This document shows, piece by piece, positions 1-11,850 of a stretch of 64,000 nucleotides of DNA. The position numbers and the translations under genes were made by a program. Position 1 is the stretch's first letter, and each line of letters begins with the position of its first letter. Source of the stretch: Thunnus maccoyii (Eukaryota; Chordata; Actinopteri; Scombriformes; Scombridae); contig NC_056542.1 of assembly GCF_910596095.1 (NCBI RefSeq), positions 27,658,957 to 27,722,956 of the forward strand, read 5' to 3'. A model generated the notes under the pieces. It was not told the DNA's origin and searched no databases. It saw only the letters and a list, made by a program, of their open reading frames with translations.

Positions 1-127
1 ATGAGGAAGAGGAGGAGGAGAGGATGAGGACCGGCCGATATCCGCCCTCAAAGTGACGCGGTGCCGTTATGCTCTCCGGCTTTTCTAGTGATGGTGCGGG
101 CAAGGTAGCCCCCCTCCACAGCCTCCA

Positions 128-142
128 CCCCCCCCCCCCCCC
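128..142. repeat. Poly-C homopolymer
   Basis: A run of 15 C residues, followed shortly by a second C run near 147-153. Such tracts are slippage-prone and length should be treated as uncertain. Confidence 0.9.
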
Positions 143-173
143 AGCTACCCCCCCCGACCTCTCCAGCTCAGGA

Positions 174-178
<5 letters not shown>

Positions 179-207
<29 letters not shown>
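179..207. repeat. (GT)n microsatellite
   Basis: About 14 uninterrupted GT units, in the CpG-richer first part of the window. Confidence 0.95.
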
Positions 208-211
<4 letters not shown>

Positions 212-337
212 GGAAGGGGGGCGTGCAGAGAGGTGATGCGGTGCTATAAGGTAGTTCAGATGGGGAAGCAGAGAGAGAGAGGGGGGGGGAGCGGTCCTGA
301 GTTTGCAGCAGCAGCAGCAGCGCTCCGGCTTGAGTGC

Positions 338-400
338 GTTTGTGTGTGTGTGTGTGTGTGTTTGTGTGTGTGTATGTGTGTGTGTACGTGTGTGTGAGTG
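338..400. repeat. Imperfect (GT)n microsatellite
   Basis: GT units with interruptions (TTTGTG, TATG, TACG). The open frames across it encode only alternating Val/Cys or Thr/His and are artefacts of the repeat. Confidence 0.95.
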
Positions 401-1310
401 AGTGAGTGTGAGAGAGTTGGGCTCTCCCAGCAGCTGTGAGGAGAGGGAAAACGGGCCGGCCTGGTCACATGGAGACTTTCCCTCACCCCGCCGCATAATG
501 AATTGCTCCAAAACGGTCAAGAGACACAAAGGGCCAGGCGACCTTCCCATCCCCAAAATCCAATTTGTCAAGGGCAGAGAAAAGAGGGTGCAGAATCAAA
601 GGTCCAGAGCGACCATTAATCCTCAGCATGTGGCTTTATCCTCCAGACAGTTCCGATATTTTAACTGACAAATCCACTGTATAATTTATCCATAAATCCT
701 CACCCTTTTCCATTCTTCCCTTTCAAGCCAGGTTTTGGAAATCAGTGGCTACTTTAAATCTACTTGGCTGGCATTCTTTGCGTTTTTATATACTTCAAAG
801 CGCTTTATTCTCCTCCTCCTTTGTGCCCGTAGTTTAACAAAAGGAGCAGGGAAGTTTAGAGGACTTGTTAACTTCTATTGACTCTCGGCGTGTGCCGGGT
901 TGAGATCAGGCAGGTACTGAAAAGGGAGAACCACCAGCAGTAAGAGAGAGGGGGAATAAAACTTGAATATAACCATCACCATCTTCCCAACGCACACACA
1001 CTTGTGGTTTTCTTGTCTTGTCTTCCTCATTCAGCACAGGTTGATTCTGATATATTATTGTTAAAGGCATAGAAAAAAATAATAATTGTACAAATCATTT
1101 ATCATATTCGGCAATTCATAATTTTACATTCTATGGTGAATTATGTAACCTATTTAAATAAATAAATAAATATATGTATTTATTATAAAGGCCCCTTATT
1201 AAAAAAATGAGTAATGCTATAAAAATCGGACAGTTCATAATATCACATACAGCAAGAGTCCTAAAGGAATTTTTTGAACATAGATTATTAAAATAAAGAG
1301 GATGAAAATA

Positions 1311-1391
1311 ATCGGGATTATTAGGAGAATTAAATTGTTCTATATTTCGTTCAATATGGTTTCTGTTAATCCAGGATTAAATCCCGCAGAC
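1311..1391. promoter_or_regulatory. Candidate cluster of bicoid-type (K50) homeodomain sites
   Basis: GGGATTA at 1314-1320, TTAATCC at 1367-1372 and GGATTA at 1374-1379 followed by TAAATCCC lie within 80 bases. GGATTA/TAATCC is the core recognised by Otx/Crx-type homeodomains. Motif clusters occur by chance in AT-rich DNA, so this is only a candidate. Confidence 0.2.
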
Positions 1392-2400
1392 ACCCCGAAG
1401 TCATTACAGACATATCATAGAAAGGATTGTGATTAAATAATTGATTTTGCAATGTATTTTTACAAAATGCGCAACGTTGATGTCCTGTGAAAACCGTGTA
1501 TCTCTAAAACGTTGACATTTTTCAGATCGTCGTGTGCAACTAATGCAAGAAGGAGGAAGATTTTCTCAGTCCATAATGAATTAGTGAATCTTTCAGTTTT
1601 TTTCTCACAAAAAATAAATAAATAAAACTAGAAATAAAAAAAATCATCTCCAAATTTTAGAGATTCGTGGTTTTCACTAGACAGCAACGATAAGCAAACA
1701 TTTTAACATGTTTTAAAGCCTTGTTGGAAAAGCTTTCATGCGTAGATTTCTAGAGTCATCAGCCCAACTGTAACCACATCCAGATGATCAGAAACGTCAC
1801 ATTTTACAGTTTATCATCACTTCGGACCACATGACACTGGTGACAATAAGACCTGAAAAGGCACAGAGGTTTTAATGACATGAATGTCAAGAGATAAAGT
1901 CTTACTGTGATTGGAGGTCAGAGGAGCAGAGGGAGGCTCCAACATGTGGCTCAGTGGCAGCAGGTTTTTAAAAAAAACTGAGTTGGATCCCTTTGATGAT
2001 GCGATGATGAGTCTGGACACAGAAGAAGAACAAGAACCTGTGGGCGATCAATTCAGACCATGAACATGTTGACCTTTGACCTGTCCACTGGGGACTCTGT
2101 CTCTGCCTAAACCAAAGTCAGAATCATAACAAGTAGAACAGGACCTGTGGTGTGATGACCCTCCCATAGGTTTATTTATAACATTTTATATAAAATATCT
2201 ATAAATGAGAAGTTTAACTGCATGCAATATTTGATATATTTAGAATATTATAATGAGATCATGACTGAAATGAGGAATAATTTAGCAAAAAAACAGCAAT
2301 TAAACAAAAACTTTACTTCAAATAAATTTCAATTTAGTTCATCTGGGCTTAATTTCCTTTTTTTTGAAACTGTTCAGGTAAAATAATAAACAATACACAG

Positions 2401-2403
<3 letters not shown>

Positions 2404-2470
<67 letters not shown>
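2404..2470. repeat. (CT)n microsatellite
   Basis: More than 30 uninterrupted CT units, giving a long pyrimidine/purine strand asymmetry that could form triplex DNA. Confidence 0.95.
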
Positions 2471-2473
<3 letters not shown>

Positions 2474-4930
2474 TCCTCCCTGCACTCCTCCACACTCAAA
2501 GAGCTTGAACGACACGCGAACAATCTCATCAATAGGCGCAATGTTTGCGCCTGGCTGTGCGGAGGGGTTATTTATTAACGCCTCGCCATTTGCGGCTGGT
2601 TCCCATCCACCCCGTGCGCTGCTTTAAAGTCCCGCACTTCTCCACAGTGAAATTAATTATTCTCCGAGGAGGAGGAGGAGGAGAAGGAGGAGGAGGAGGG
2701 GGGGCGGAGACGAAGACGTTTCCTTTCTGTTAGCGGAGCCGCTTATAGTAAAAGTCGCTGGGGTGAATCCCCGCTGCACTGTGCGCACTGAAGCCCTGAA
2801 GAGCAGTCAAAAGGCTCAGTGACAGAGTGAAAGCAGTGTTGGAAGCAAATGGGATGGAAAATTAAATGAAATTAAATGGTTTGACCGGCGGTATTGTCCC
2901 TCTTCTTTTTGTAAGAAAAAGACACATTAATTACATGGTCGGATCTTTATTCTGGGACAATATTGCGGAGTCAATCAACAGCATTCCGCAAGTGCGATTC
3001 TCTTAAATGAACTCCGCATCTCTTTAATGAACTTAAATAACGACCTGAGAAGAATCGGAGGTTTTAGAGGAGGGAGACGTTTTTTATGGGCGGCTCTGCC
3101 CGGCTCTTGCCAGCCCTTTTGGATTTTAACTGTCTAAACGGTGGGGCTCTGATTTAACTGGTTGGCCATTAATGAGCCATGAATATAGAGGAACAACCTG
3201 TCTGCAAAGCAACGCGGTAAATACAGAGAGCAATGCCCCACCAGGGATCTCCATTCATGCGCCCTGACTATACTTCAGGGGTGCCAAGGGTTCACCACCA
3301 CCTCTCCTGGACTGGTTTCAATGGCCTACCATTTAAGACCCCTCTGAGCTCAGAAGAAAACACATTTTTTATGTCGACCCATAAAACTTTGTTTGGGTCT
3401 ATTCAAAAGAACCCAATCATTGTCCCACTTAGCAATGTGGCCTATTTCTCAAAGATTCCCACGTTTTAGAAGTGACTTTGCGCTTGTGTTTGTCGAAATA
3501 AATTATTTCTCCGCATGTAAGCCCGCGTCTTCTGCACCTCTCACATACATTTGGTCACACTTCTTTCATTTAAAAAAAAAAAAAAAAGAAAGAAAACTTC
3601 AATCCTCATGCTTATAGTTTTCTGGACAGCCTGAACTTAATCCAGCAAAAGAACCAGAAGGTATTATTATTCCTTTCAGATCTGAGCCCGCTCTCAAACA
3701 AAGAGAAAAGCTTTAGACAGGCATGTTTATCTTGTTCTTCGCCTTTCTTTCCTCTGTTTATACCAACCCGGTCACACTGAAGGTGTTTTTCTGTCTGAGA
3801 AACCTGGGGAAAGATGCAAGCTGCACCAAGGGCAGACCAGCTGCCTTGATGCGGGTGGGACATTAGCGACGCGTTTGAATAGTAATTATGCTTGTATGGG
3901 ACTCCCACCAGATGACATGATTGGGATTTTAACCCAGACTAATATTCAAAATCGCATTAGAGAGGAGCCGAATAAACGGCACCTGATTGAACGCAGTTCA
4001 TGCGTGATTTCTTTCAGAGTGCCTTCTCTTCTCCCTCAGAAGTGGGCTGCACCGTTTTTGTATTCAAAGTCTCTACAAAGTTTTTGCGCCGGGCCTTTTT
4101 TCAGCCACATTTCCCTGACTTAAACTCACTTTGTCTCGCATGAGGAGACGCGGATAAAGGCGTGTGAAGTTGCTTGAATTGATATGTTTCGGTGTACCTT
4201 ATAAATTCATACCTTTTCTCACCCGACCGCCTCAGAAAGAAAGTGTCACTCAGGCCGATTCTCTCTGCTGTCCAACGCATTTAGCAGGAGATCTATTTGA
4301 GAAGTTCATTCCTAGGCAAATGTATGCAGGCAGGGCTCTGGATGAATAGAGCAGCGTGTCAGCCGACCCTAATTGGGATTTAGCCACCCAAAGCATATGC
4401 ACAAAGTGACAGAAAATCACAGGTTTCAAAGAAAGTCACAACTTTTGCCCTTCTTGGTGAATACATGGAGCTCTTTCCTTCATCTTAGAGTAAAACAGCA
4501 TTTTTCTTATAGGATGAAGGTTAGTGACCCAGTCTGCAAAGCGGCATGTTTCTGCAAACTAAAAGTGTGAGCAAAACAACTACAGGCAAAGAGCATGTTT
4601 GAGGATGTGTAACCTTGACTGGGCCTATATGCTTGAATGAGACGAGATGTTTCAGTCGAAGTCACAGTTGTTTGGCTGCGTGAACAAATATCTGAATCAT
4701 TTCATAGCTTTTCTTCTTTTCTTTTCTCTTCTTTCAAACAGTAAAAACGAATATTTTTAAACAGATGTTTGGCATGTGATTCGACCATTTTATACTTAAG
4801 AAATATTTAGTAATAATAGTAGTAATAATATCAATAATAATATAAGTAATTTACAACAATAATTCCATCAGCCTATGTTTATTCTTATTTTAAAAAATCT
4901 AAAATTTAGTTTTATAGAAATGCTGTTGGC

Positions 4931-4931
<1 letters not shown>

Positions 4932-5022
<91 letters not shown>
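4932..5022. repeat. Compound (TA)n(GT)n microsatellite
   Basis: About 13 TA units run directly into about 30 GT units. The open frames on both strands here (Tyr/Ile or Val/Cys runs) come from the repeat and are not genes. Confidence 0.95.
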
Positions 5023-6455
5023 TTGTGTGTCTGTGTTTGCACTCCGAGGACGGAGCACCATGGAGAGCTCCGCTTTCCGCACAAATATACACACATACAC
5101 AAATTCTCTTCTTTGTTAATTATACTGATGATAAATTCCATCCCATCATATAGCTGAGAATGTTTGGTTTTTTTATCTCCCTGAGCTCAAGCCTAAATAT
5201 AAAAGCTCATATACACTCTTCAGGTTGGATGCACATTAATAATTCGCTGTAACAAAATGTAATCTAATGATATGAGCGTCTCGCGGCTCCTCATTATAGC
5301 TCCGATGGACAGTTCAAACTAATTGTCTCCTGCATGTTCGGGTGGGATGAGCTTGTGGAAATGATGTCCGACAGAGATGTTTATTATTTTAACACGAATC
5401 TGCCATATAATCAGCATAAAAATATGAATAATGGGTGTAGCAATGACAGGTTTTTGAATAAGCTGCTGCTTAGACAGTTCAGTGGATCCCTCAACACGGT
5501 GAGCATTTTATTTTTAATTGAGTTTGCTTGTTTTTCTTTATTTTATTACTTGAGTCACAAGTCTGCTGCTGTGCTTGTATTGAAGTATGAGAAAATCCCA
5601 TTTTCGTTTTTCTTTTTCAATTTGTGGGAACTATTCTTGTTTTGTTGCACATTTTGTATTGAAAATTCTTTTCTCAGGAAATGACATAGTGTGCAACATA
5701 TCCATTCCTGAAGGTGGTCTAATCCCTGCACTAAAATTGTACGTTTGAAGCAATAAACATTAAAATGTCAGCAATTTTTCTCATTACTTTGTGAATTTCC
5801 ATCTGCATCAAAAGCAAAACATTTAAAGGTTCTACTATATGTAACGCAGAAGCATTTCACAAAGAAATAATATTAGATTTTCAGTCTTAACTTGCGTTTA
5901 GTCAGATGTGTCCTATAATAATAATAATAATGACACAGTAATCTCATTGCTGCCCTGATAACACTGGTCCTTTTCTGATCTTTGTTGCAGTTTCTGTCAG
6001 AGGATTGCTGTGTTGCATGTCTCTGCTCTCTGCCCCTGAGCAGGACACTGAGTGTGTTTGGCATCTGCTGGCCAGATCCAATCGCTCCCAATCAGCAGCA
6101 GTAGGAAAAGGTGTGGATGTGGATGGAATGAGGACAGGAAACGGCTGTGTGCCGTCACTTCGCTGCAGGACAAAATTTGACTGACACATTCCTTAGCCCT
6201 CCAGAAAGTGTCAGGGCGACCGCCTCGACCCTCAGGTGACTCTGTCTCTCTCTCTGTTGTGTTCTTCCCTCACTACCTCTTTTTCCTTTCCCTTTATCTT
6301 ACCCAGCCAATGCTATGAACACAAGCAACATCTCTCTCAGTGAAGGGAAAATAGAGCTTTACCAGAGTACTTGATGATACTCATCACGTACCTTAAACAA
6401 TAACCCAAAAAAGACATCAAATAAAAGCAAGACAAGGTAATTGGATGCTGATAGC

Positions 6456-6461
6456 TTTATT
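6456..6461 (-). terminator. Candidate polyadenylation signal of the intermediate filament gene
   Basis: On the minus strand this reads AATAAA, about 250 bases downstream of the stop codon at 6713. It is the nearest canonical hexamer that I noticed after the last exon. The cleavage site cannot be read from sequence alone. Confidence 0.4.
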
Positions 6462-6712
6462 TGCAGTGAGTAGAAAAAAAAGGGGGAGTGTAAGGCACAC
6501 AAAAGTTTAGAGACCATATTGAGCGTTTCTAGTGAGGCATATTTAAACCCCACGGGTGATGGTTTGACTCTGTAGCAAAGGGTCATTGATGGTCTTCTTG
6601 TCCAGGCCAAAGGGCAAAGGTCAGTGCCCAGACATGGGGTTTGGTCAGTGCAAAGCTCAGAGGGGCGTGGAAGTTTAGGGGTGAGAGGAGGTCATTTGGG
6701 AATTCGTGCTGC

Positions 6713-8878
6713 TCATTCGTTGTCAGAATCGTCGGCTGCACCGGTGATGGTGTAGGTTTGTTCCTGGTGGTCCGTCTCCACTACGTCATCCTCATTTTTG
6801 ACTGTCCTGTAGGGGAGGAAGGAAAATGGAGAGCAAAAGAAGCTTGTTACAGCTCTTAAACAGGCTGGACTAACCCTAATGCTATCAGAAAGCATTTTAA
6901 GACACTTTATGTCATTGCTTCTTAATCAAGGGTATGTATGATTTTATTGTCCGGGTTTGAATGCTGAAATAAACAGAAGCTGTGTTTAGAAGAAATAGAA
7001 AAAAATACCTGACGGTACCTTTACCTAATGAGCACCGTCCTTCTCTCCGTCAGCTCCACTGCCTGGTCTCCGTAGGGCTCAGATCCATCTGATCCCATTC
7101 CAGCACCACTGGCATCACCCATTCCTCCACCAGTCTTCCCCTTTCCATCAGTGCCTGACAGTGCAACACCTACATCATCTCCACCCACACCCTCACTGCC
7201 CCCGCTTCCACCACCCATTCCACGATCTTTACCTTCATCACCCTTCCCTCCACCTACACCACCATTTCCACCACTGAGCCCCATGCCTAGTCCACCCGTG
7301 CCACTTGTGCCTGCAGTGCCACCACCACTGCCTCCAATGCCGCCACCCATTCCACCTGCACCGCCCATGCCTCCACTGAAGCTCATCCCAGAACCAATGG
7401 CGCTACAGCCAGTAAGAGACATGGTTTGCATCATATCAGAGAGTCGCAGGTTCTCTCCTTCAATCAGTTTTCTGTAAGAAGAAAATAGATATCAAAACTA
7501 TTGCTTACATTTATTTAAATACATTTCATAGTACTATGTCTATTTTTAAGTGATTTTCCTTTCACCTGTAAGTCGTAATCTCAATCTCCAGAGACATCTT
7601 GATATTCAGGAGGTCCTGGTAGTCACGCAGGTGCAGCGCAATTTTCTCCTTGGTGGATTTCAGCTCGAGCTGCAGGGCCTCAATCCGAGCCTTTTCGGTT
7701 AACAGAGACATAAAATTACTGTATGAATGAACTATTGTGGTGGCTTTGTGTCTGCATGCATGAAAGGCATTGTATGTATTCATGGCTGACTCTGGGGTGT
7801 CCAGGTGTGCACCCTGGGATAACAAAAGCGTATCTTTACCTGCAGGTCTTCCAGTTCTTTCTTATACTTTTCTTTCATCTCTCGGATCTGGGCCTCAAGA
7901 GCTTCATTCCTGGTCCTCAGGCTATCCAACTCTCGTTCCTTGTTTTGGATCTTGAGATATTTTTTGCGTGGATTATAGTTATTATAGTGACTCAGTATTA
8001 ATTCTTAATAAATCATCATTCTTTCATTTTCATTTATGATACTCACATCCTTTTTGGCATTTGTTATTTCTTCTCTAATGCCTCGAACCTTATCCACATG
8101 CCTCGTTGTCTTGTTGGTTAGATCTTCAAATTTATTTTTATACCATGAATCCATCTCCTAAAATTGAAGGATGAACATTTGAAACACTGGCATAAGTTTA
8201 ATCTGAAATGCCAAAAGCTTATTACAGTTTATCTTCAGAAAGGATTTTACCTGAAGATTTTTAGCTGCGATGTCATCATATTGAGTTTGGATTTGTTTCA
8301 AAGCAGCAGCGAGATCAGGCAGTTCGAATGCACTCGACGCTGTGGCATGAGCTGAATAAATCTGTTTCATCAGCTCATCAATTTCCTGGAGAAAAACAAG
8401 ATTTTTGTAATCATCGCAATGAAAGGCAAAGTGTTTTCATAATCCCTGCACAAAGATGTTATCCACCTGTTGATGGACCCGTTTAAGGAATTCAATTTCA
8501 ACTTCCAGCTGCTCCAGCTTCTTCTCCAAGGCAATGCGTGAGGAGGTGGCTTTGTCAACATCCTGAAGAACACACAGCATTATTATCATTTATGATCACA
8601 AACTAATTTAATAAGGAGAAGGTGATATTGGGTAATGAAAGGTAACATACTGGGCGGAAAGCTTCAATTTCGGCCTCAGCTTTCCTCCTCAGCTCAACTG
8701 CCTCCTCATATTTGATTTTGATAGCCTCTAGTTGAGCAGCTGTGGACTCCTTAGCTGCCAAGGAAATGTCCTGAAAACCAAGAAGCCAGAAGTAATATGG
8801 TCGTCTATTAGATTTGAAGGTGTGTGCAAGGGTGTGTGCAAAATCAGCCTCTTTTGCATGTTCTGTATGAACATCATT

Positions 8879-8930
<52 letters not shown>

Positions 8931-10270
8931 TATGAATGCATAGTCAAGCCATCTCATCTGTGCATAAAACATTGCTGAGGACAGCTGTACTCTATGACAC
9001 CTTAACACGCTGAAGCACCTCTCCATTTGCCTGCCAGAAATAAGCCTGTTACCAGGTGAGGAACCTAGAAAACACCAAGTTGACGTCTTGTATCGTTGCT
9101 TGGATAGATATTCTACAGCTCAGTGAGGTGTAAACATCGCCGGGAAACAAAGAATTTAGGCTTCATGCTCTATTGAGCATCTGAAATGTAAAAAAAAAAA
9201 AAAGAAGCAGAAGAGATGTGTGACTTGGATGATTCTGTCTCACCCGCTGAACTCTCATCTGGTCAGCAACCTTTTTCAGCTCTCTCAGCTGTTCCTCATA
9301 TAGGAGGCGCAGACCTGATGGCCTCTCAAACCTGTTCTGGTAGGCCTCGATCTCTCCCTCCAATAGCTTGTTCTGCTGCTCAAGAGATCGAACCTGTAAA
9401 GGCGAGAAAACCTCTGCTGTGATATTTCAAACGTGCCTGAACCAGACACCACAATATGTGCTCACAGAGGTGAGAAGAATATGCCCCCATTTTTCAGAGA
9501 AAGACATTTTTAGTCTATCCTGACAAATATGTTCATCTGCACATGGGAGAAGTAAAATCTGGTTAGTTTGAAGGCTGGGGTACCTTGTCAATGTACACAG
9601 CCAGTCTGTCATTGAGGACGACCATCTCCTGTCTTTCATTGGTGCGAGTGCTGCGGAATTGCTGGTTCTCAGCTGCAGCCACATCCAGATCTATGGCAGG
9701 TTCTCCACTGGGCCCAACACAAACCATGGCTCCTGCACCCACACTGCAAACATGTTCCAATACACATTATTCCCAGTGCTGCAGACATCAAATTTGTAGA
9801 TGGCATCTCATGAGAAAATGTTACTGCAAACAATCGAATAAAAATTAATGGCATTTAAACTTGATTTAAAAATTGTTGGTTACATCTAAGGAATCTTGAC
9901 TGTAAGTTTTAACATCGTCTCTACTTACATGTTTTTTCATTGAGTACACAATTCTGCAGGCTATTAGAAAATGAGGCTTCCAAATCATCTTTGAGTTTAA
10001 AGGACATCTGTCCATGTATGTAGGTACTGTAGCGGACACAGCTTACCCTGCTCCAATCATGCGAGACCTGCGTGCAGCTGAGACGGTCCTTCGTCCCACT
10101 GACTCCACACGCATGCCCCTGGCCCCGGCTCCGCAGGGGTAGCCAGCGGATGCATGACGGACCTCTCTCCTAGTGGGGGATGGGCTGGACACCCTGACCT
10201 GGTAGGACGAGCTGCTGCTGTCCTCAAAGTGACGGCGGTAGGACGAGATCCTCTCCGGGCTGTGGCTCAT
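6713..10270 (-). CDS. Type III-like intermediate filament protein with Gly-rich tail (thread keratin gamma-like candidate)
   Basis: Cytoplasmic intermediate filament subunit. Eleven coding exons (minus): 10270-10047, 9743-9584, 9393-9244, 8770-8651, 8562-8467, 8385-8251, 8157-8047, 7950-7840, 7690-7566, 7471-7025, 6806-6713. All junctions are GT-AG and keep frame, giving 590 aa. The Ser/Arg-rich head (about 1-110) has SSYRRHF, typical of type III heads. The coiled-coil rod (about 112-422) starts with [12 protein letters not shown], continues with [29 protein letters not shown], and ends in [14 protein letters not shown], the helix termination signature. The tail (about 435-545) is Gly/Ser/Met-rich and is followed by [14 protein letters not shown], resembling the type III tail motif. 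Length and Gly-rich tail fit hagfish thread keratin gamma (about 600 aa) and its reported teleost relatives; the head is confined to its own exon, unlike vimentin or desmin, where exon 1 also carries coil 1. Intermediate filament identity is certain; the subtype is inferred. Confidence 0.93.
7040..7415 (-). repeat. Glycine-rich low-complexity coding repeat in the filament protein tail
   Basis: Part of coding exon 10. The encoded tail is built of short degenerate Gly units such as [12 protein letters not shown] and [12 protein letters not shown]. On the plus strand it gives a Pro/Ser-rich open frame (7151-7477) that is only a shadow. Such Gly-loop tails occur in epidermal keratins and thread keratins. 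Confidence 0.85.
8880..8929. repeat. (GT)n microsatellite in an intron of the filament gene
   Basis: About 25 GT units between coding exons 3 and 4 (intron 9243-8771). Confidence 0.95.
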
Positions 10271-10413
10271 GGTGGCAGCAGCAACTGTGTAGCCTTTGGT
10301 TCTCTGAGGAAGAAAAAGGAAGAAATACTCAAGCAGGGCCTGTTTGTGGTCTTACTGCACTTCACTGCTGCTCCACTCTGTTTGCACTCCCTGATTGTCA
10401 ACCCACTCTCAGG

Positions 10414-10420
10414 TTTTATA
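10414..10420 (-). promoter_or_regulatory. TATA box of the intermediate filament gene
   Basis: Minus strand reads TATAAAA, about 145 bases upstream of the ATG at 10270. A start site about 30 bases downstream would give a short unspliced 5' UTR of roughly 110 bases. Strong TATA promoters are common for tissue-specific keratin-type genes, so this fits a regulated rather than housekeeping gene. Confidence 0.65.
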
Positions 10421-10754
10421 CTCCCCATCGCCAGCCATGCCCCCGTCTGTCCAAGACTACGCAGTTCATGAGCCAACACCTGTGGAATCTTGAACCTCTG
10501 CATCAACGCAGGCTTGACCTGCTGCTCAGATATCTATCAGCAGCTTGTGAGGAGCTGAGCTGGGCTGGAACAGTGACTGACGACATCATGTACCACGTAT
10601 GCGGGGTTCACTCATTAATCTCTGAAAAATACAGAGTGTGATCATGTATCAGTCTGCCTTTATCAAGACCATAATAGGCTTTGCTAGGGTTACAGACGGT
10701 TACAGCACATCCATCACCTCAGTGACTACTGCAGCACTGGGCAGCAGACAGACA

Positions 10755-10780
10755 AGCAGGCAGGCAGGCAGGCAGGCAGG
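10755..10780. repeat. (CAGG)n tetranucleotide repeat
   Basis: About six tandem CAGG units, preceded by two degenerate CAGA units, upstream of the filament gene promoter. Confidence 0.9.
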
Positions 10781-11850
10781 GTCTGGTCAGTCATAGCAGC
10801 CAGTAGGTGCAGCTCTGATGTGATCTGCTCTGATGGGACGAGGGACTTTAATTGAATGCCGAGCAGAAGCTGGAGGGTGACCTGATGAGGGCTGTGGAGG
10901 AACAAAGGGCCCTGGCAAGATTTGACATAAATTAGTAGGCTACTTATTAGTCTGGTCTGTTTTCAGCATATTAAAACTGGAGTATGCAGGAAAAAAGAAA
11001 ATGGAATTAACTGCTTCTGAGGGTAAATAAGGAGGCAGAAGAAGAGGAGGGGGGAGTTGTAGTCTGGAGTTTATGCTTGACATGGCACAGTGATATGAGG
11101 GGAGAAAACAGTGGTCAGGCCTGTTCAGGGCAATTCTCCATTGGCACCTACAGGGTCACTTGGTCAAGGGTCAGTTAATAATGCATAATATAATACCAAT
11201 TATTGTAAACAGTAAGTCCCAGCAACATTAACCCTCCTGGTATAATACCTCAGGTTTCACACACACAGAAAACCAAAGAATAACTACAAACTATAGATTA
11301 AATCCTGTCCAAAAGCTAGATATTGATATTGTTGTTGTTTTTTTTTAATTTTAGCACATTTAAAACATAAAACCCAACTTGTAAAATGCTTGTAATTAAT
11401 CTTTTCTGTGAAACTTGGATTAAGTGAGCATCTATTTCTTTTCATTGACCTCAGACTTTACAGCAGCCTGGGACTTTTAGGAAGAGTTGGAATCTGTGAG
11501 TCATGTGAACAATCTATCTCTGCTAAGTATTTATTAGTCCTCACTTCAAATGCCAAAACAACCCCACCCCCTATGTTTCATTTAACTATTAACCCTTGTG
11601 TTTTGTTGGCACTGACTCTATACTTTCACATTGTTTTCCCACATGCCCGTATTCTCATATTTGTTTTTCCTTTCTTCTGAACCTTATAAAAAGCGAATTT
11701 ATAGATAAGTATTAAAATGATAACCCTCCCCTTTGACGCAAACTGGACTTGCACAGAAATTACCATAAAGCATTGTTATTGTACGTTAAAAGGAAGTATT
11801 TCATATTTGATGTTATAAAGACTATACATGAACACATACAGAGGGGTCAC

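Larger units (their letters stand above)
1..6455. other. Non-coding left flank with candidate regulatory sequence
   Basis: I see no exon here that I can assign to a protein family; open frames in this stretch are short and have no recognisable domain. The first ~700 bases are CpG-richer and contain poly-C and GT tracts. From about 1,000 to 2,400 the sequence is AT-rich. About 2,490-5,700 is mostly unique-looking, non-repetitive sequence apart from the microsatellites, the sort of texture seen in conserved non-coding elements near developmental genes. In human the genes beyond TSTD3 are CCNC and PRDM13, so enhancers of a neighbour outside the window are possible, but this is inference from synteny only. 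Confidence 0.5.

Noticed and set aside
209-486. Open frames on both strands across the GT tract near the left edge
   Set aside because: They are made of alternating Cys/Val or Thr/His from the microsatellite with no domain or supporting splice pattern.
402-668. 88-codon plus-strand frame
   Set aside because: Its composition is not obviously artefactual, but I recognise no family and see no promoter or splice context strong enough to call a gene.
4875-5157. Four overlapping frames around 4.9-5.15 kb
   Set aside because: Produced by the compound (TA)n(GT)n repeat.
7151-7477. 108-codon Pro/Ser-rich plus-strand frame
   Set aside because: Exact antisense of the Gly-rich tail exon of the filament gene; its length is a by-product of GC-rich glycine codons.
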